Of a stretch of DNA of 64,000 nucleotides, positions 33,796 through 45,700 are shown one piece after another. Source of the DNA: Branchipolynoe longqiensis (Eukaryota > Annelida > Polychaeta > Phyllodocida > Polynoidae); NCBI GenBank assembly GCA_030323885.1, contig CM059191.1, positions 558,001 through 622,000 of the forward strand, given 5' to 3'. Made by a program: the position numbers and the translations under genes. Numbering within the stretch: the first letter of the stretch is position 1; each line of letters begins with the position of its first letter. Under the pieces are notes generated by a model. That model was not told where the DNA came from. It did not search any database and saw only the letters and a list, made by a program, of their open reading frames with translations.

Positions 33796-34106
33796 CCGAC
33801 CCTTTTGTCAAAGCTAGCTCACATTTCAAGCGCGATGAATTATTTTTGTGCCTGGCGTCTAAAATTTGCTTGTTTTGATAGGTTGTTTTTTGTGCTATTT
33901 TTGTTTGTTTGCTATTTCGTTTGTTTTGTTTGATTTAGAGGACAGTTCTGTCATCAATTACCCTACTCAATGTAGGCCTTGGTGTGTGTGATTGCCACAC
34001 CTGAATATTCCTACTGACTATCTGGCCATTCCACAATTAATTCCGCTGATATATTTTGAGCTCTCTTCGGGCAAATGTTGCACCATTTTCTTTTATTTCT
34101 GAAAGG
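33796..34106. other. Unassigned AT-rich sequence
   Basis: A TTTGTTTG-rich patch at 33880-33930. No gene recognised. Confidence 0.4.
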
Positions 34107-37100
34107 TACAGAATACAACTAGTACCAAATACAGATACTATCAAAACACAAATACTACTAAAACACAGATACTACCAGAATACAGCTACTACCAAATACT
34201 GCTACTATCAAAATACAACTACTACCAAAATGCAGCTACTACCAGAATACAGCTACTACCAGAATACAGCTACTATCAAAACACAAATACTACCAAAACA
34301 CAGATACTACCAGAATACAGCTACTACCAAATACTGCTACTATCAAAATACAACTACTACCAAAATGCAGCTACTACCAGAATACAGCTACTACCAGAAT
34401 ACAGCTACTACCAAATACTACTACTATCAAAATGCAACTACTACCAGAATACAGCTACTACCAGAATACAGCTACTACCAAATACTGCTACTATCAAAAT
34501 GCAACTACTACCAAAATGCAGCTACTACCAGAATACAGCTACTACCAGAATACAGCTACTATCAAATACTGCTACTACCAAAATACAGCTACTACCAGAA
34601 TACAGCTACTACCAGAATACAACTACTACCAGAATAGAGATACTATCAAAACACAAATACTACTAAAATACAGCTACTACCAGAATACAGCTACTACCAG
34701 AATACAGCTACTACCAGAATACAGCTACTACCAAAATACAGCTACTACCAAAATACAGCTACTACCAGAATACAGCTACTACCAGAATACAGCTACTACC
34801 AAAATACAGCTACTACCAGAATACAGCTACTACCAGAATACAGCTACTACCAGAATACAGCTACTACCAGAATACAGCTACTACCAGAATACAGCTACTA
34901 CCAGAATACAGCTACTACCAGAATACAGCTACTACCAAAATACAGCTACTACCAGAATAGAGCTACTACCAGAATACAGCTACTACCAGAATACAGCTAC
35001 TACCAGAATACAGCTACTACCAGAATACAGCTACTACCAAAATACAGCTCCTATCAAAATACAGCTACTACCAGAATACCTCTACTACCAAAATACAGCT
35101 ACTACCAGAATACAGCTACGACCAGAATACAGCTACTACAAGAATACAGCTACTACCAGAATACAGCTACTACCAGAATACAGCTACTACCAGAATAAAG
35201 CTACTACCAAAATACAGCTACTACCAGAATACAGCTACTACCAGAATACAGCTACTACTAAGATACAGCTGAACCAAAATACAGCTACTACCAAAATACA
35301 GCTACTACCAGAATAGAGCTACTACCAGAATACAGCTACTACCAGAATAGAGCTACTACCAAAATACAGCTACTACCAAAAGACAGCTGGTACCAAAATA
35401 CAGCTACTACCAAAATACAGCTACTACCAGAATACGGCTATTACCAGAATAAAGGTACTACCAAAATACAGCTACTACCAGAATAAAGCTACTACCAAAA
35501 TACAGCTACTACCAAAAGACAGCTGGTACCAAAATACAGCTACTACCAGAATACAGCTACTACCAGAATACAGTTACTACCAAAATACAGCTGCTACCAA
35601 AATAGAGCTACTACCAGAATACAGCTACTACCAGAATAAAGCTACTACCAGAATACAGCTGCTACCAAAATACAGCTACTACCAAAATACAGCTACTACC
35701 AGAATACAGCTACTACCAAAATACAGCTACACCAAATACAGCTACTACCAAAATACAGCTACTACCAGAATACAGCTACTACCAGAATACAGCTACTACC
35801 AAAATACAGCTACTACCAAAATACAGCTACTACCAGAATACAGCTACTACCAGAATACAGCTACTACCAAAATACAGCTACTACCAAAATACAGCTACTA
35901 CCAGAATACAGCTACTACCAAAATACAGCTACTACCAAAATAGAGCTACTACCAGAATACAGCTACTACCAGAATAAAGCTACTACCAGAATACAGCTGC
36001 TACCAAAATACAGCTACTACCAAAATACAGCTACTACCAGAATACAGCTACTACCAGAATACAGCTACTACCAGAATACAGCTACTACCAGAATACAGCT
36101 ACTACCAGAATACAGCTACTACCAAAATACAGCTACTACCAGAATACAGCTACTACCAAAATACAGCTACTACAAGAATACAGCTACAACCAGAATACAG
36201 CTACTACACAAATACAGCTACTACCAGAATACAGCTACTACCAGAATACAGCTACTACCAGAATACAGCTACTACCAGAATACAGCTACTACCAAAATAC
36301 AGCTACTACCAAAATACAGCTACTACCAGAATACAGCTACTACCAGAATACAGCTAATACCAGAATACAGCTACTACCAGAATACAGCTACTACCAGAAT
36401 ACAGCTACTACCAGAATACAGCTACTACCAGAATACAGCTACTACCAAAATACAGCTACTACCAAAATACAGCTACTACCAGAATACAGCTACTACCAGA
36501 ATACAGCTACTACCAGAATACAGCTACTACCAGAATACAGCTACTACCAGAATACAGCTACTACCAGAATACAGCTACTACCAGAATACAGCTACTACCA
36601 GAATACAGCTACTACCAGAATACAGCTACTACCAAAATAAAGCTACTACCAGAATACAGCTACTACCAGAATACAGCTACTACCAGAATACAGCTACTAC
36701 CAGAATACAGCTACTACCAGAATACAGCTATTACCAGAAAAAAGCTATTACCAGAATACAGCTACTACCAGAATAAAGCTATAACAAGAATACAGCTACT
36801 ACCAAAATACAGCTGCTACCAGAATATAGCTACTAACAGAATACAGCTACTACCAGATTACAGCTACTACCAGAATACAGCTACTACCAGAATACAGCTA
36901 CTACCAAAATAAAGCTACTACCAGAATACAACTACTACCAGAATACAGCTACTACCAGAATACAGCTATTACCAGAATAAAGCTATTACTAGAATACAGC
37001 TACTACCAGAATACAGCTACTACCAAAATACAGCTACTACCAAAATACAGCTACTACCAGAATACAGCTACTACCAGAATACAGCTACTACCAGAATTAC

Positions 37101-37282
37101 AGCTACTACCAGAATACAGCTACTACCAAAATACAGCTACTACCAGAATACAGCTACTACCAAAATACAGCTGCTACCAAAATACAGCTGCTACCAGACT
37201 AAAGCTACTACCACAATACAGCTACTACCAGAATACAGCTACTACCAGAATACAACTACTACTAAAATACAGCTACTACCAA
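34107..37282 (+). repeat. 17-bp satellite array, about 185 units
   Basis: Unit CTACTACCAGAATACAG with a frequent AAAATA variant. The left 500 bp are more diverse and show a block duplication of about 135 bp (8 units): ACCAAATACTGCTACTATC recurs at 34191 and 34326. Three units make 51 bp, so plus frames stay open over hundreds of codons with a 17-residue period; not a gene. Confidence 0.95.
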
Positions 37283-37349
37283 AACAGAACGACACAACTG
37301 CTACAAAAACTTCAACACCCATCATTTGGGAATGGATTCACCACGAGTC

Positions 37350-37400
37350 GATGCTCATCTTGATTTGACCTTAGGTTTTGGTAGGATGGAAACCCCCACT
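37350..37400 (+). mobile_element. SINE-1 tail scrap
   Basis: GATGCTCATCTTGATTTGAC then CTTAGGTTTTGGTAGGATG resembles the SINE-1 tail. Confidence 0.45.
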
Positions 37401-37486
37401 AAACAACCCCCCTAAATTAGTACAGCACTATGCTGAAGCATGTGTTATTTAACTATGCTTCTTTAATGCACATATTTCGGCCGACT

Positions 37487-37990
37487 ACACCAGAGACTCT
37501 GGAACAACCACCATGTGTCCATGCGGGTCAAAGGCAAGATCTTCCGTGCAATTGTGCTATCCACCCTACTATATGGAGCTGAGGCCTGGACAGTGTACAG
37601 ATGACAGGTGAAAAAGCTGCATGCCTTCATGATGCAACATCTGCATTCAATCATGAGGCTAACCTGGAAGGACAAAGTGACAAATAAGGAAATACTCAAA
37701 TGGACAGGGCTGCCCTCTATGGAAGTTCTTCTTATCAAAAAGAATCTCCGGTGGACTGGACACCTCGTGAGGATGTCATCAGACAGGCTACCAAAGCAGA
37801 TCCTCTACTCTCAACTGTCTTCTGGTTACAGAAAGAGAGGGCGCCCTCGTCTCCGGTTCAAGGATACCATCAAGAGAAACCTGAAGCTGAGAGACATTAA
37901 GACTGACTCATGGACGTAACTCTCACAGCAGAGAGCTAAATGGAGAGCGGCAGTCAAGTAATGAAAGCATTCTTTGTTGCATCGTGACCG
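37487..37990 (+). pseudogene. Non-LTR retrotransposon C-terminal fragment (family 2, copy 1)
   Basis: Translates to the region just after the RT catalytic core and the C-terminus: LSTLLYGAEAW, then KKLHAFMMQHL, NKEILKWTGLPSM, NLRWTGHLVRMSSDRLPKQI and KRGRPRLRFKDTIKRNLKL. A TGA at about 37601 and a TAA at 37917-37919 (a Ser codon in the sister copy at 57180) break it. The catalytic FADD/YADD box and everything upstream are absent, so this is a 5'-truncated insertion. It ends in an ATGATGATGATG microsatellite tail, as expected for LINE families with simple 3' repeats. It belongs to a different family from the RT at 9439-10391. Confidence 0.85.
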
Positions 37991-38384
37991 ACAGCATGAT
38001 GATGATGATGATGACCCGACTAGAGTGGTTCCAGAATCTGCCGATAGATGTCACTAGCTTAACTGGTGGAGCTTAATACATGTGAAGAGAGTGGCAGGGA
38101 AATTCAGAAGAAAAATACGATATAGTTATATATACATATATATATAACAATGATAAGAGCTTGATGCCTGTTGCGATATGAATATCTGAATAATAATCAA
38201 GCATTTTATATTATTTTTCCAAGCATTCTTTATGGAGATATAGCATTTGAAATCATAGGCAGTCATGGAAACAACCCAACTGGAGTGATTCCAAATTCTG
38301 CCGATAGATAACTATCTAGTTGTCTATTTGGTTAAAGAGCATCGTTGGGGAATGAGTAGAGGTTAATGCGCTCGTTAAATACCA
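37991..38384. other. Unassigned; an imperfect 60-bp duplication
   Basis: ACCCGACTAGAGTGGTTCC followed by TCTGCCGATAGAT at about 38014 recurs as ACCCAACTGGAGTGATTCC followed by TCTGCCGATAGAT at about 38275. A (TA)n patch lies between. Confidence 0.45.
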
Positions 38385-38550
38385 CTTCCCATGAAGTAGG
38401 TCGTGGAAGTCGTCCCCCACTGAGTTAAACTAATGACTCAAGAAGTCATACCTGTAACTACCTAGCCTGGCAGTCAGCATTACTAGCATAAGGAGCAATG
38501 GAATGAGGAAGAGTTTGCAATGGAAATTTCCCTTGCTCGATCACCAATTG
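38385..38550 (+). mobile_element. SINE-1-like piece with alternative 3' body
   Basis: Starts in the body (GAGTTAAACTAATGACTC, ACCTAGCCTGGCAGTC) and ends GGAATGAGGAAGAG and AATTTCCCTTGCTCGATCA, as in the copy at 25048. A second SINE-1-type 3' half is therefore present at least twice. Confidence 0.55.
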
Positions 38551-38559
38551 TAATAGTAT

Positions 38560-38853
38560 TTGGTTGGTTGTTGGAGTTTCACGTCCTGGCAACATCTAAA
38601 GTCATATCAGGATGGGCACTGACTTGGAACAGTGCGCACTTATGGCAACTTTATAGTGCTGCCAGTGGGACAACCATGCTGCCAGCACAATGACCTGCTA
38701 TCCCACTCAGACACATTATTCTGACACTGAGCCAACCAGTCCTTGCCCTATGCTAATAATGTAGAGCGCCTGGCTATGAACTGACATTATCGAATTTGTA
38801 AGTTATTGGTTTGACTTGACTGGCATGCGACACCTGCGCTCTACTGCTCCGTA
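38560..38853 (-). mobile_element. SINE-1, head mostly lost
   Basis: Tail at the low-coordinate end (TTTCACGTCCTGGCAACATC), full body, then only a remnant of the head (GCATGCGACACCTGCGCTC). Confidence 0.8.
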
Positions 38854-39599
38854 TTTAAAAATATAAATAAAGACGGTTAAGTATCTAAAACATCATAAGG
38901 TGTATAGGCCCTATTCTAGCGGATAAAGCTGTCAGTGCCACTCACAACGCTTTGATCAGCGTCTGCAGCAGACTGTTAGCTGGGTGATGGGCACTGTCTT
39001 TTTACAACAGCCAGTCATTTAGCAGACGCGCCCTCTGGTGGGTTTAGCCACAGACACATCCACACACTCTAAGTATTACTCCTCCCGATATGTATATATG
39101 TGTATATATATGTATATATGTAGATATGTAGACATGTAAATAGTTATATATCGGGACGCGAGTGACAGTGGGAGCGCCGCTAGTTAGGTCGTGGCCGGTC
39201 ATGGCGCCACCAGTCCAAGTATGAGTAAGGAGCAAATACATCGGGAGTGCCCATTGGCTAATAATATGATATAATAATCTATAATAGCAATATAATAACA
39301 ATAATTCCGCACCTTTATACTCGCCTACTGCTTATATGTCACATCTGCATATATGTGCATACATTTATTTGTATATGTATACGTATATCTGTAAATTGAT
39401 ATGTGTATATATGTGTATACACACACCTGCCGATTAGTACCAGAAGAGATCCGAAACTACCACCGGAAGTGGCCTGATGCTTGTATCTGCTGTGCGCAGA
39501 GCGGTTCCAACTTCTGAAACGCTCGAGTACGTGCTAGCAGGTAACAAAGATCGCTCAACCAATATAGCTCGTTATAGTGTACACCCGGGTACTGATCCA
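38854..39599. other. Unassigned; TA-rich microsatellites and a CTCF-like word
   Basis: GCCCTCTGGTGG at 39030-39041 matches the CTCF core on the reverse strand at every position. TATATGTGTATATA tracts lie at 39090-39150 and 39350-39422. No gene recognised. Confidence 0.35.
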
Positions 39600-39850
39600 C
39601 CCACTATCAACTCCACCCACCGCCACCACCAGCACCACCACCACTCGCCTCCCCTCACCTCCACCCCCCCCTCCCACCACCAGCACCACTGCCACTCGCC
39701 TCCCCCCCACACACACCCCACCCCACCACCACCACCACTACCACTCGCCTCCCGCAACCCAACACCACCACTCGCCTCCCACCACCACCATCATCCTCAC
39801 CACTCGCCACCACCCCACTTCCACCACACCTCCACCCCTACTCCACTCCA
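39600..39850 (+). repeat. (CCACCA)n / CACTCGCCTCCC low-complexity tract
   Basis: CACCACCACCACTCGCCTCCC-type units recur five times with (CCA)n spacers. The overlapping His/Pro/Thr-rich frames are not genes. Confidence 0.85.
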
Positions 39851-40087
39851 TGCTTAGAGATATGCAGGCTCAGCGAGCACAGCTCTGAGCAATTAGCAGG
39901 CAGTAGCAGTAACACCGACGATACTGAAGTGCATACTGTCAACTGGTACTACAGGTGAGGGTCACGCCCCCCAACATGCCCCCCAACACCCCCGCCGGTG
40001 TGCACTGGTGGTGAGAGTAGGTGGGGCGGCAGTGAGAGTAGGCGAGGTGGAACCTACAGAGACGCCCCCATCCACTCTAATTGCACC

Positions 40088-40827
40088 AGGGGCCAAATGT
40101 AAGAGTCAGGGTTAGGGCTCGTAACCCACGCGTCGTGCGGATTTCCCGGGTTAGCGGCCAAAGTTTCAATGTATCAGGGCGGGTTAGGCTACCGCCTCGA
40201 GGGTTAACGTCGCCGTCACTAACTCCCACGTGAGCCAGGGATAACGTGCAGGTTAGGGACCGATTCGGGCCAAATCTATTCAATGTGACCATATTTAACA
40301 GAATTAGATCCAGAATAAGTGAAATTTGATCAATTTAACCCTAAATTAGAAGCATTATTAAGGCTACCGCCGCATTGGCGGCGATATTAATAGTTATATT
40401 TTCGAATCGACGAACGTAATGTAAACAAATCGCCGCAACCGCCGCATCGACGTCGCGTTCCATACTGGCGGCGCCGGCGGTTTGTTTACTGTACGATCGT
40501 CGATTCGAAAATATAACTATTAATATCGCCGCCGTTACGGCGGCATCGTTAATATTGCTTCGAATTTAGGGTTAAATTGATCAAAGTTCACTTATTCCGG
40601 ATCTAATTCTGTTAAATATGGTCACATTGAATAGATTTGAGCCTAATATATGGCTACAAACGCAGAGGGATTTCCCAAATCTATAAATAACTGAAACAAT
40701 AGCTAACCCGCGCGCGCTTTGGACTGATACATCCCCCGTGACACATTTAATAACGCCGACAATAGATAACCCGCCGGCCGCCCTAAACTCCGCAGCCTAT
40801 AAATTGTGACTCTTACATTTGGCCCCA
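40088..40827. mobile_element. GGGGCC-ended foldback element C3
   Basis: The left end AGGGGCCAAATGTAAGAGTC matches the inverted right end TGGGGCCAAATGTAAGAGTC. The middle is a near-perfect mirror: the module with CAAATCTATTCAATGTGACC runs plus from about 40268 and minus to about 40640, around a GCGGCGCCGGCGG centre near 40475. It is the same module as in C1 and C2. Its right end touches the decayed Ty3/gypsy element at 40830. Confidence 0.8.
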
Positions 40828-40829
40828 GG

Positions 40830-41960
40830 TGTGGATACTCGCACCCCCTGGACATGCCCAGCCAGAAACAAGGAATGCCTAGCATGCAGCCGAATTGGAC
40901 ATTTTGCTAGAGTTTGCAGATGGAAGGTCAATGGCAAGAAACCCCAGTAAATGCGCTGGATGTAGATGAAGAAGGCACCCAGCAGCATTGCTAGAAGATG
41001 ACACACACAAGGAGGAACAAGACCTGTTTGTGGGGGTCATAGGAAAGGGCTTGTGGAATGAGACTGTGCGTATATGTGGTGAAGTAATACACTTCAAGCT
41101 TGACAGTGGCTTGGAGGCCAACATAATACCCGAGAAGGTTTCCATGGCCCTCATAGACTTACAGAAATCACGATTCAGACTGGTGAAATACTCGGGGGAG
41201 CGGATACGCCCCCGTGGAGAGGTTATGATCAGCATCCGAGGAAAGTCCAAAGTGTTCCAAATCATCGACAGCGGCTTCACCATACTGGGGAAGGATGCGT
41301 GGGTTAGCCTGAACCTTCTCAACCAGGTGCTGTCAATGGATGCAGACAAGAAAACAGACCCCAACAGAATGCAGCCTCCAGTCGACGCAGAAGCTAAATC
41401 CCTGGTAAATAAATACCACAATGTATTTACAGGTTTAGGGTGTATTAACGTAGATGGCACCATCCATATTGATAACAATGTCCCAGTAATCGATCCTCCA
41501 AGACGCATTCAACATACCATTAATGATGCTGTGCGGAACGAATTGGACAGAATGGTTAAACTAGGAGTAATCATTGAGCAGCTAGACCCATCGCCTTGGG
41601 TCAATTCTATTATGATCATGCAGAACCCCAATAAATTATGTATGTGTTTAGATCCAACAAAGTTGAATTAGGCCATTTTGCGGGGTCCTTACCCGATTAA
41701 AACGATCGAACAAGTAATGGCTAATACAGCAGGTGCGAAATTCTTTTCCGTGCTAGACACCCAAGGCGGGTACTGGCAGATAGTGTTAGATAAACCAAGT
41801 TCATTGCTATGCATGTTTGACATGCCCTGGGGGTGATATAGGTATACATGGCTCCCATTCGGCGTAAAGACAGCCGTGGATATCTTTATCCAAGAGATGG
41901 AAAACATTTTGAAGGGCATCCCGGGCATGGACGTGGTTGCTGATGATATTTCATATGCAC
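40830..41960 (+). pseudogene. Ty3/gypsy retrotransposon gag-pol fragment
   Basis: In order: a partial first knuckle (CGYSHP, readable from 40830 in another frame); a CCHC zinc knuckle C-x2-C-x4-H-x4-C with its first Cys at 40876; an aspartic protease with the active-site LDSG (Asp is residue 39 of the frame opening at 40988) and a downstream ILGKDAW; then the start of reverse transcriptase (PPRRIQHTI, LDRMVKLGVI, WVNSIMIM, CLDPTKLN), GPYPIKTIEQV and finally VVADDI, the catalytic box, at about 41936-41950. It then diverges. RNase H, integrase and LTRs are missing. At least a frameshift in the knuckle region, a TAA before 40988, a TAG at 41669-41671 and a TGA at about 41835 disable it. This is a cellular retrotransposon relic, not a host gene. 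Confidence 0.88.
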
Positions 41961-42216
41961 ATACATGGTTTTGTTACGCACGGTGGCAAGGCCCTCAGGT
42001 ACAATCCATATACGTACACCACAAAGTTGTGGAATGCGAACCAATTGAGTAACTTCAAATGGCACATTTGTTAAAACATGAATGAGCTTGCATATGCAAG
42101 ACACTCAAACAGAGCACAAACCCTAGACCTATTACTCCCCTGGTGCTATGCATCGATTTGCTGCCTCGCTTTGGGTGCATGAGCCTCACTTTTGCTGCAT
42201 AGCCTCGTTGTGAGTA

Positions 42217-42560
42217 CCGGGCGCGGTGGCCTAATCGGGAGAGCGCTGGCCTCGTGTGTGGAAGGTCGGGAGTTCGTTTCCCGGTTGAGTCAAACCGATG
42301 ACTTTAAAATTGATACTTGTTGCTTCCTAGCCTGGCGCTTGGTATTAATAGGATAGGGCAAGGACTGGTTGGTTCAGTGTCAGGATGTGGGATAGCAGGT
42401 CATGGTGTGACTGAGTGGGATAACAGGTCATGGTGTCAGCGGCTTGATTTCCCACTGGAGCAGCACCATAAAGTCGCCATAAGTGCGCACTGTCACAAGT
42501 CGGTACCCGTCCTGATATGACCTTATATGTTGTCAGGACGTAAAACAACAAACAACAAAC
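42217..42560 (+). mobile_element. SINE-1, head type II, complete
   Basis: Head ACCGGGCGCGGTGGCCTAAT then CGGGAGAGCGC (A box), GGGAGTTCGTTTCCCGG (B box), full body and a (AACAAAC)n end. An internal duplication of GTGACTGAGTGGGATA-CAGGTCATGGTG distinguishes this copy. Confidence 0.9.
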
Positions 42561-42775
42561 CTTGTTGTGAGTGAACGTCAAGCCCCCCCCACCCCCCATC
42601 ATCTCCCTATCCACTCACCGCCATAAATAAATAACAGTTTTGTCCGTAATTTTGCTTCCGCGCAGAAGCGAGGGTAAACAAAGACAATGCCGCACTTCAA
42701 ATAAGGACCAACACTAGCTGGCGCGTGGCATGATTACATTTGGCTGGACTTTGTGTGTTGTCGTTGTTGTTGTTG

Positions 42776-45700
42776 TGGGGGAGGGAAGGTAGGAGGGGAG
42801 GGGCGGGGGGATGGTAAGTTAGGGGAGAGGACAGTGGTGGTGTGGGAGAGGGAAGGTAGGAGGGGGAGGGGAGGGGAGGGAGGGGCGGGGGGAGGGTAAG
42901 ATAGGGGAGAGGCACAGTGGTGTGTGGGAGAGGGAGGCTAGGAGGGGAGAGGGGAGGGGAGGGGCGGGGGGAGGGTAAGTTAGGGGAGAGGCACAGTGGT
43001 GTGTGAGGGAGGGAAGGTAGGAGGGGGAGGGGAGGGGACGGGAGGGGCGGGGGGAGGGTAAGTTAGGGGAGAGGCACAGTGGTGTGAGGGGGAGGGAAGG
43101 TATAGGGGAGGGGAGGGAGGGGGAGGTAAGTTAGGAGAAGACACAGTGGTTATGTGAGGGAGGGAAGGTAGGAGGGGGAGGGGAGGGGACGGGAGGGGCG
43201 GGGGGAGGGTAAGTTAGGGGAGAGGCACAGTGGTGTGTGGGAGAGGGAAGGTAGGAGGGGGAGGGGAGGGAGGGGCGGGGGGAGGGTAAGTTAGGGGAGA
43301 GGCACAGTGGTGTGTGGGAGAGGGAAGGTAGGCGGGGGAGGAGAGGGACGGAGGGGGGGGCGCGGGGGGAGGGTAAGGAAGGGGAGAGAGGCACAGTTGG
43401 TTGTGGGGGAGGGAAGGTGGGAGGGGGAGGGGAGGGGAGGGCGGGGTGGAGAGGGTAAGTTAGGGGACGGGCACAGTGGTGTGTGGGGGAGGGAAGGTAG
43501 GAGGGTGGAGGGGAGGGGAGGGGGGAGGGTAATTTAGGCCCGAGGGCACAGTGGTGTGTAGTGGTGTGTGGGAGAGGAAGGTGGAGGGGAGGGGAGGGGC
43601 GGGGGGAGGGAAGAGGGGAGAGGCACAAGTGGAGTGAGGGGGAGGGAAGGTAGGAGGGGGAGGGGAGGGGGAGGGGGGAGGGTAAGATAGGGGAGAGGCA
43701 CAGGGGCGTGGGGAGAGAGGAAAAGACGGAGGGGGAGGGGAAGGGAGGGGAGGGGGAAGGTAAATAGAGGGAGAGGCACAGAGCCACAGTGGTGTGGGAA
43801 AGAGGAAGAGGGAGGGGAGGGGAGGGAAGGGAGGGGAGGGGCGGGGGGAGGGAAGATAGGGGAGACACAGGGAGAGGGAAGGAGGAGGGGAGGGGAGGGG
43901 AGGGCGAGGGGAGGGTACGTAGGGAGGCACAGTGGTGTGTAGGGAGAGGGATGTAGGAGCGGGAGGGGACGGGAGGGGCAGGGGCGGTGAGGAATGAGGG
44001 TATGTTAGGGAGAGGGGGAAAGGTGTGTGGAAGAGGTAACGTAGGAGGGGAGGGGAGGGAGGGGAGGGGCGGGGGGAGGGTAAGTTAGGAGAGAGGCACA
44101 GTGAGTGTGTGGGAGAGGGCAGGTAGGAGGGGGAGGGGAGGGGAGGGGTGGGGAGGGGGCGGAGGGGAGGGTTAAGTTAGGGAGAGAGGCCACAGCGGTG
44201 TGTGGAGAGGGAGGTAGGAGAGGGAGGGGAGGGGTGGGGGCGGGGGGAGGGTTGAGTTAGGGGTGAGGACACAGTGGTGTGTGGGAGAGGGAAGCGTAGG
44301 AGAGGGGAGGGAAGGTATGGCAGGGATGGGGCAGGGGGGAGGGTAAGTTAAGGGGAGAGGCGTCAGCGTGTTGTGGGAGAGGGAAGGTAGGAGGGGGAGG
44401 GGAGGGGATGGGGGGGGCCGGTAAAGGTAGGGGAGAGCACTGTGGTGTGTGGGGAGAGCGGGAGGTAGGAGGAGGGAGGAAGGTAGGAGGGGAGGCGCGG
44501 GGGAAGGTAAGTTAGGGGGAGAGGCACAGTGGTGTGTGGGAGTGGGAGAGGTAGGGAGGGGGAGGGACGGGAGGGGCGGGGGGAGGGTAAGTTAGGGGAG
44601 AGGCACCGTGGTGAATTGTGTCGGAGATGGGAAGGTAGGAGGGGGAAGGGGAGGGGAGAGTGTAAGTTATGTGGCAGTGTCAGTGGTGTGTGGGGGAGGG
44701 AAGGTAAGGAGGGGGTGGGGTCGGGTGGGGGCGGGGGGAGGGTAGTTAGGGGAGAGGCGAAGTGGTGTGTGGGGAGGGAAGGTAGGAGGGGGAGGGGAGG
44801 GAGGGGGGGGGGAGGGTAAGTTAGGAGAGAGGACAGTGGTGTGTGGAGAGGGAAGGTGGAGGGGGAGGGGGAGGGAAGGGGCGGGGGGAGGGTAAGTTAG
44901 GGTGAGGGCACAGTGGTGTGTGGGGGAGGGAAGGTAGGAGGGGGAGGGGGGGCGAGGGGGGGGAGGTTGTAGTGAGGAGAGGCACATTGTGTGTAGTGGG
45001 TGTGGGAGAGGGAAGTAGGGAGGGGCCGAGGGGAGGGGGAGGGGCGGGGGGAGGGTAAGTTAGGGGAGAGCACAGTGTGTGTGGGGGAGGGAAGGTAGGA
45101 AGGGGGAGGGGAGGGGGACGGGGGGGTCGGGGAGGGGTAACGTTAGGGGAGAGGCACAGTGGTGTGTAGTGGAGGTGGAGGCGGAGGGAAGGTAGGAGGT
45201 GGGAGGGGAGGGGAGGGGCCGGGGGAGGCGTAGTTAGGGGAGAGGACAGTGGTGTTTGGGGGGAGGGGAAGGTAGGAGGGGGAGGGAGGGGAGGGGGGGA
45301 GGGTAAGTTGGAACAGAGGAACAGTGGTGTGTAGGCGTGTGTGGGAGAGGGAAGTTAGGAGGGGGAGGGGAGGGGAGGGGCGTGGGGGAGGGTAAGTTAG
45401 GGGAGAGGCACATGGTGTGTGGCGGGGAGGGAAGGTCAGAGGGGGAGGGTTGGGAAGGGGGGGAGGGTAAGTTAGGGGAGGGAGAGGCACAGTGGTGTGT
45501 AGTGGTGAGTGTGAGGAGAGGGGAAGGTAGGAGGTGTGAGGGGGAGGGGAGGGGCGGGGGCGAGGGTAAGTTAGGGGAGAGGCACAGGGTGTGTGGGGAG
45601 GGAAGTAGGGAGGGGGAGGGAGGGGAGGGGGGGAGGGTAAGTTAGGGGGAGAGTCCAGTGGTGTGTTAGTGGTGTGTGGGAGAGAGTGAAGGTTAGACGG

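Noticed and set aside
34432..35316. 294-codon open frame with a 17-residue repeat
   Set aside because: Three 17-bp units make 51 bp; all phases are equivalent, so the frame is a property of the array.
39477..39888. His/Pro-rich coding exons
   Set aside because: (CCA)n and CTCCC low complexity, open in several frames, without splice context.
41689..42104. Minus-strand ORFs opposite the Ty3/gypsy relic
   Set aside because: They are shadows of the plus-strand reverse transcriptase, which has clear motifs.
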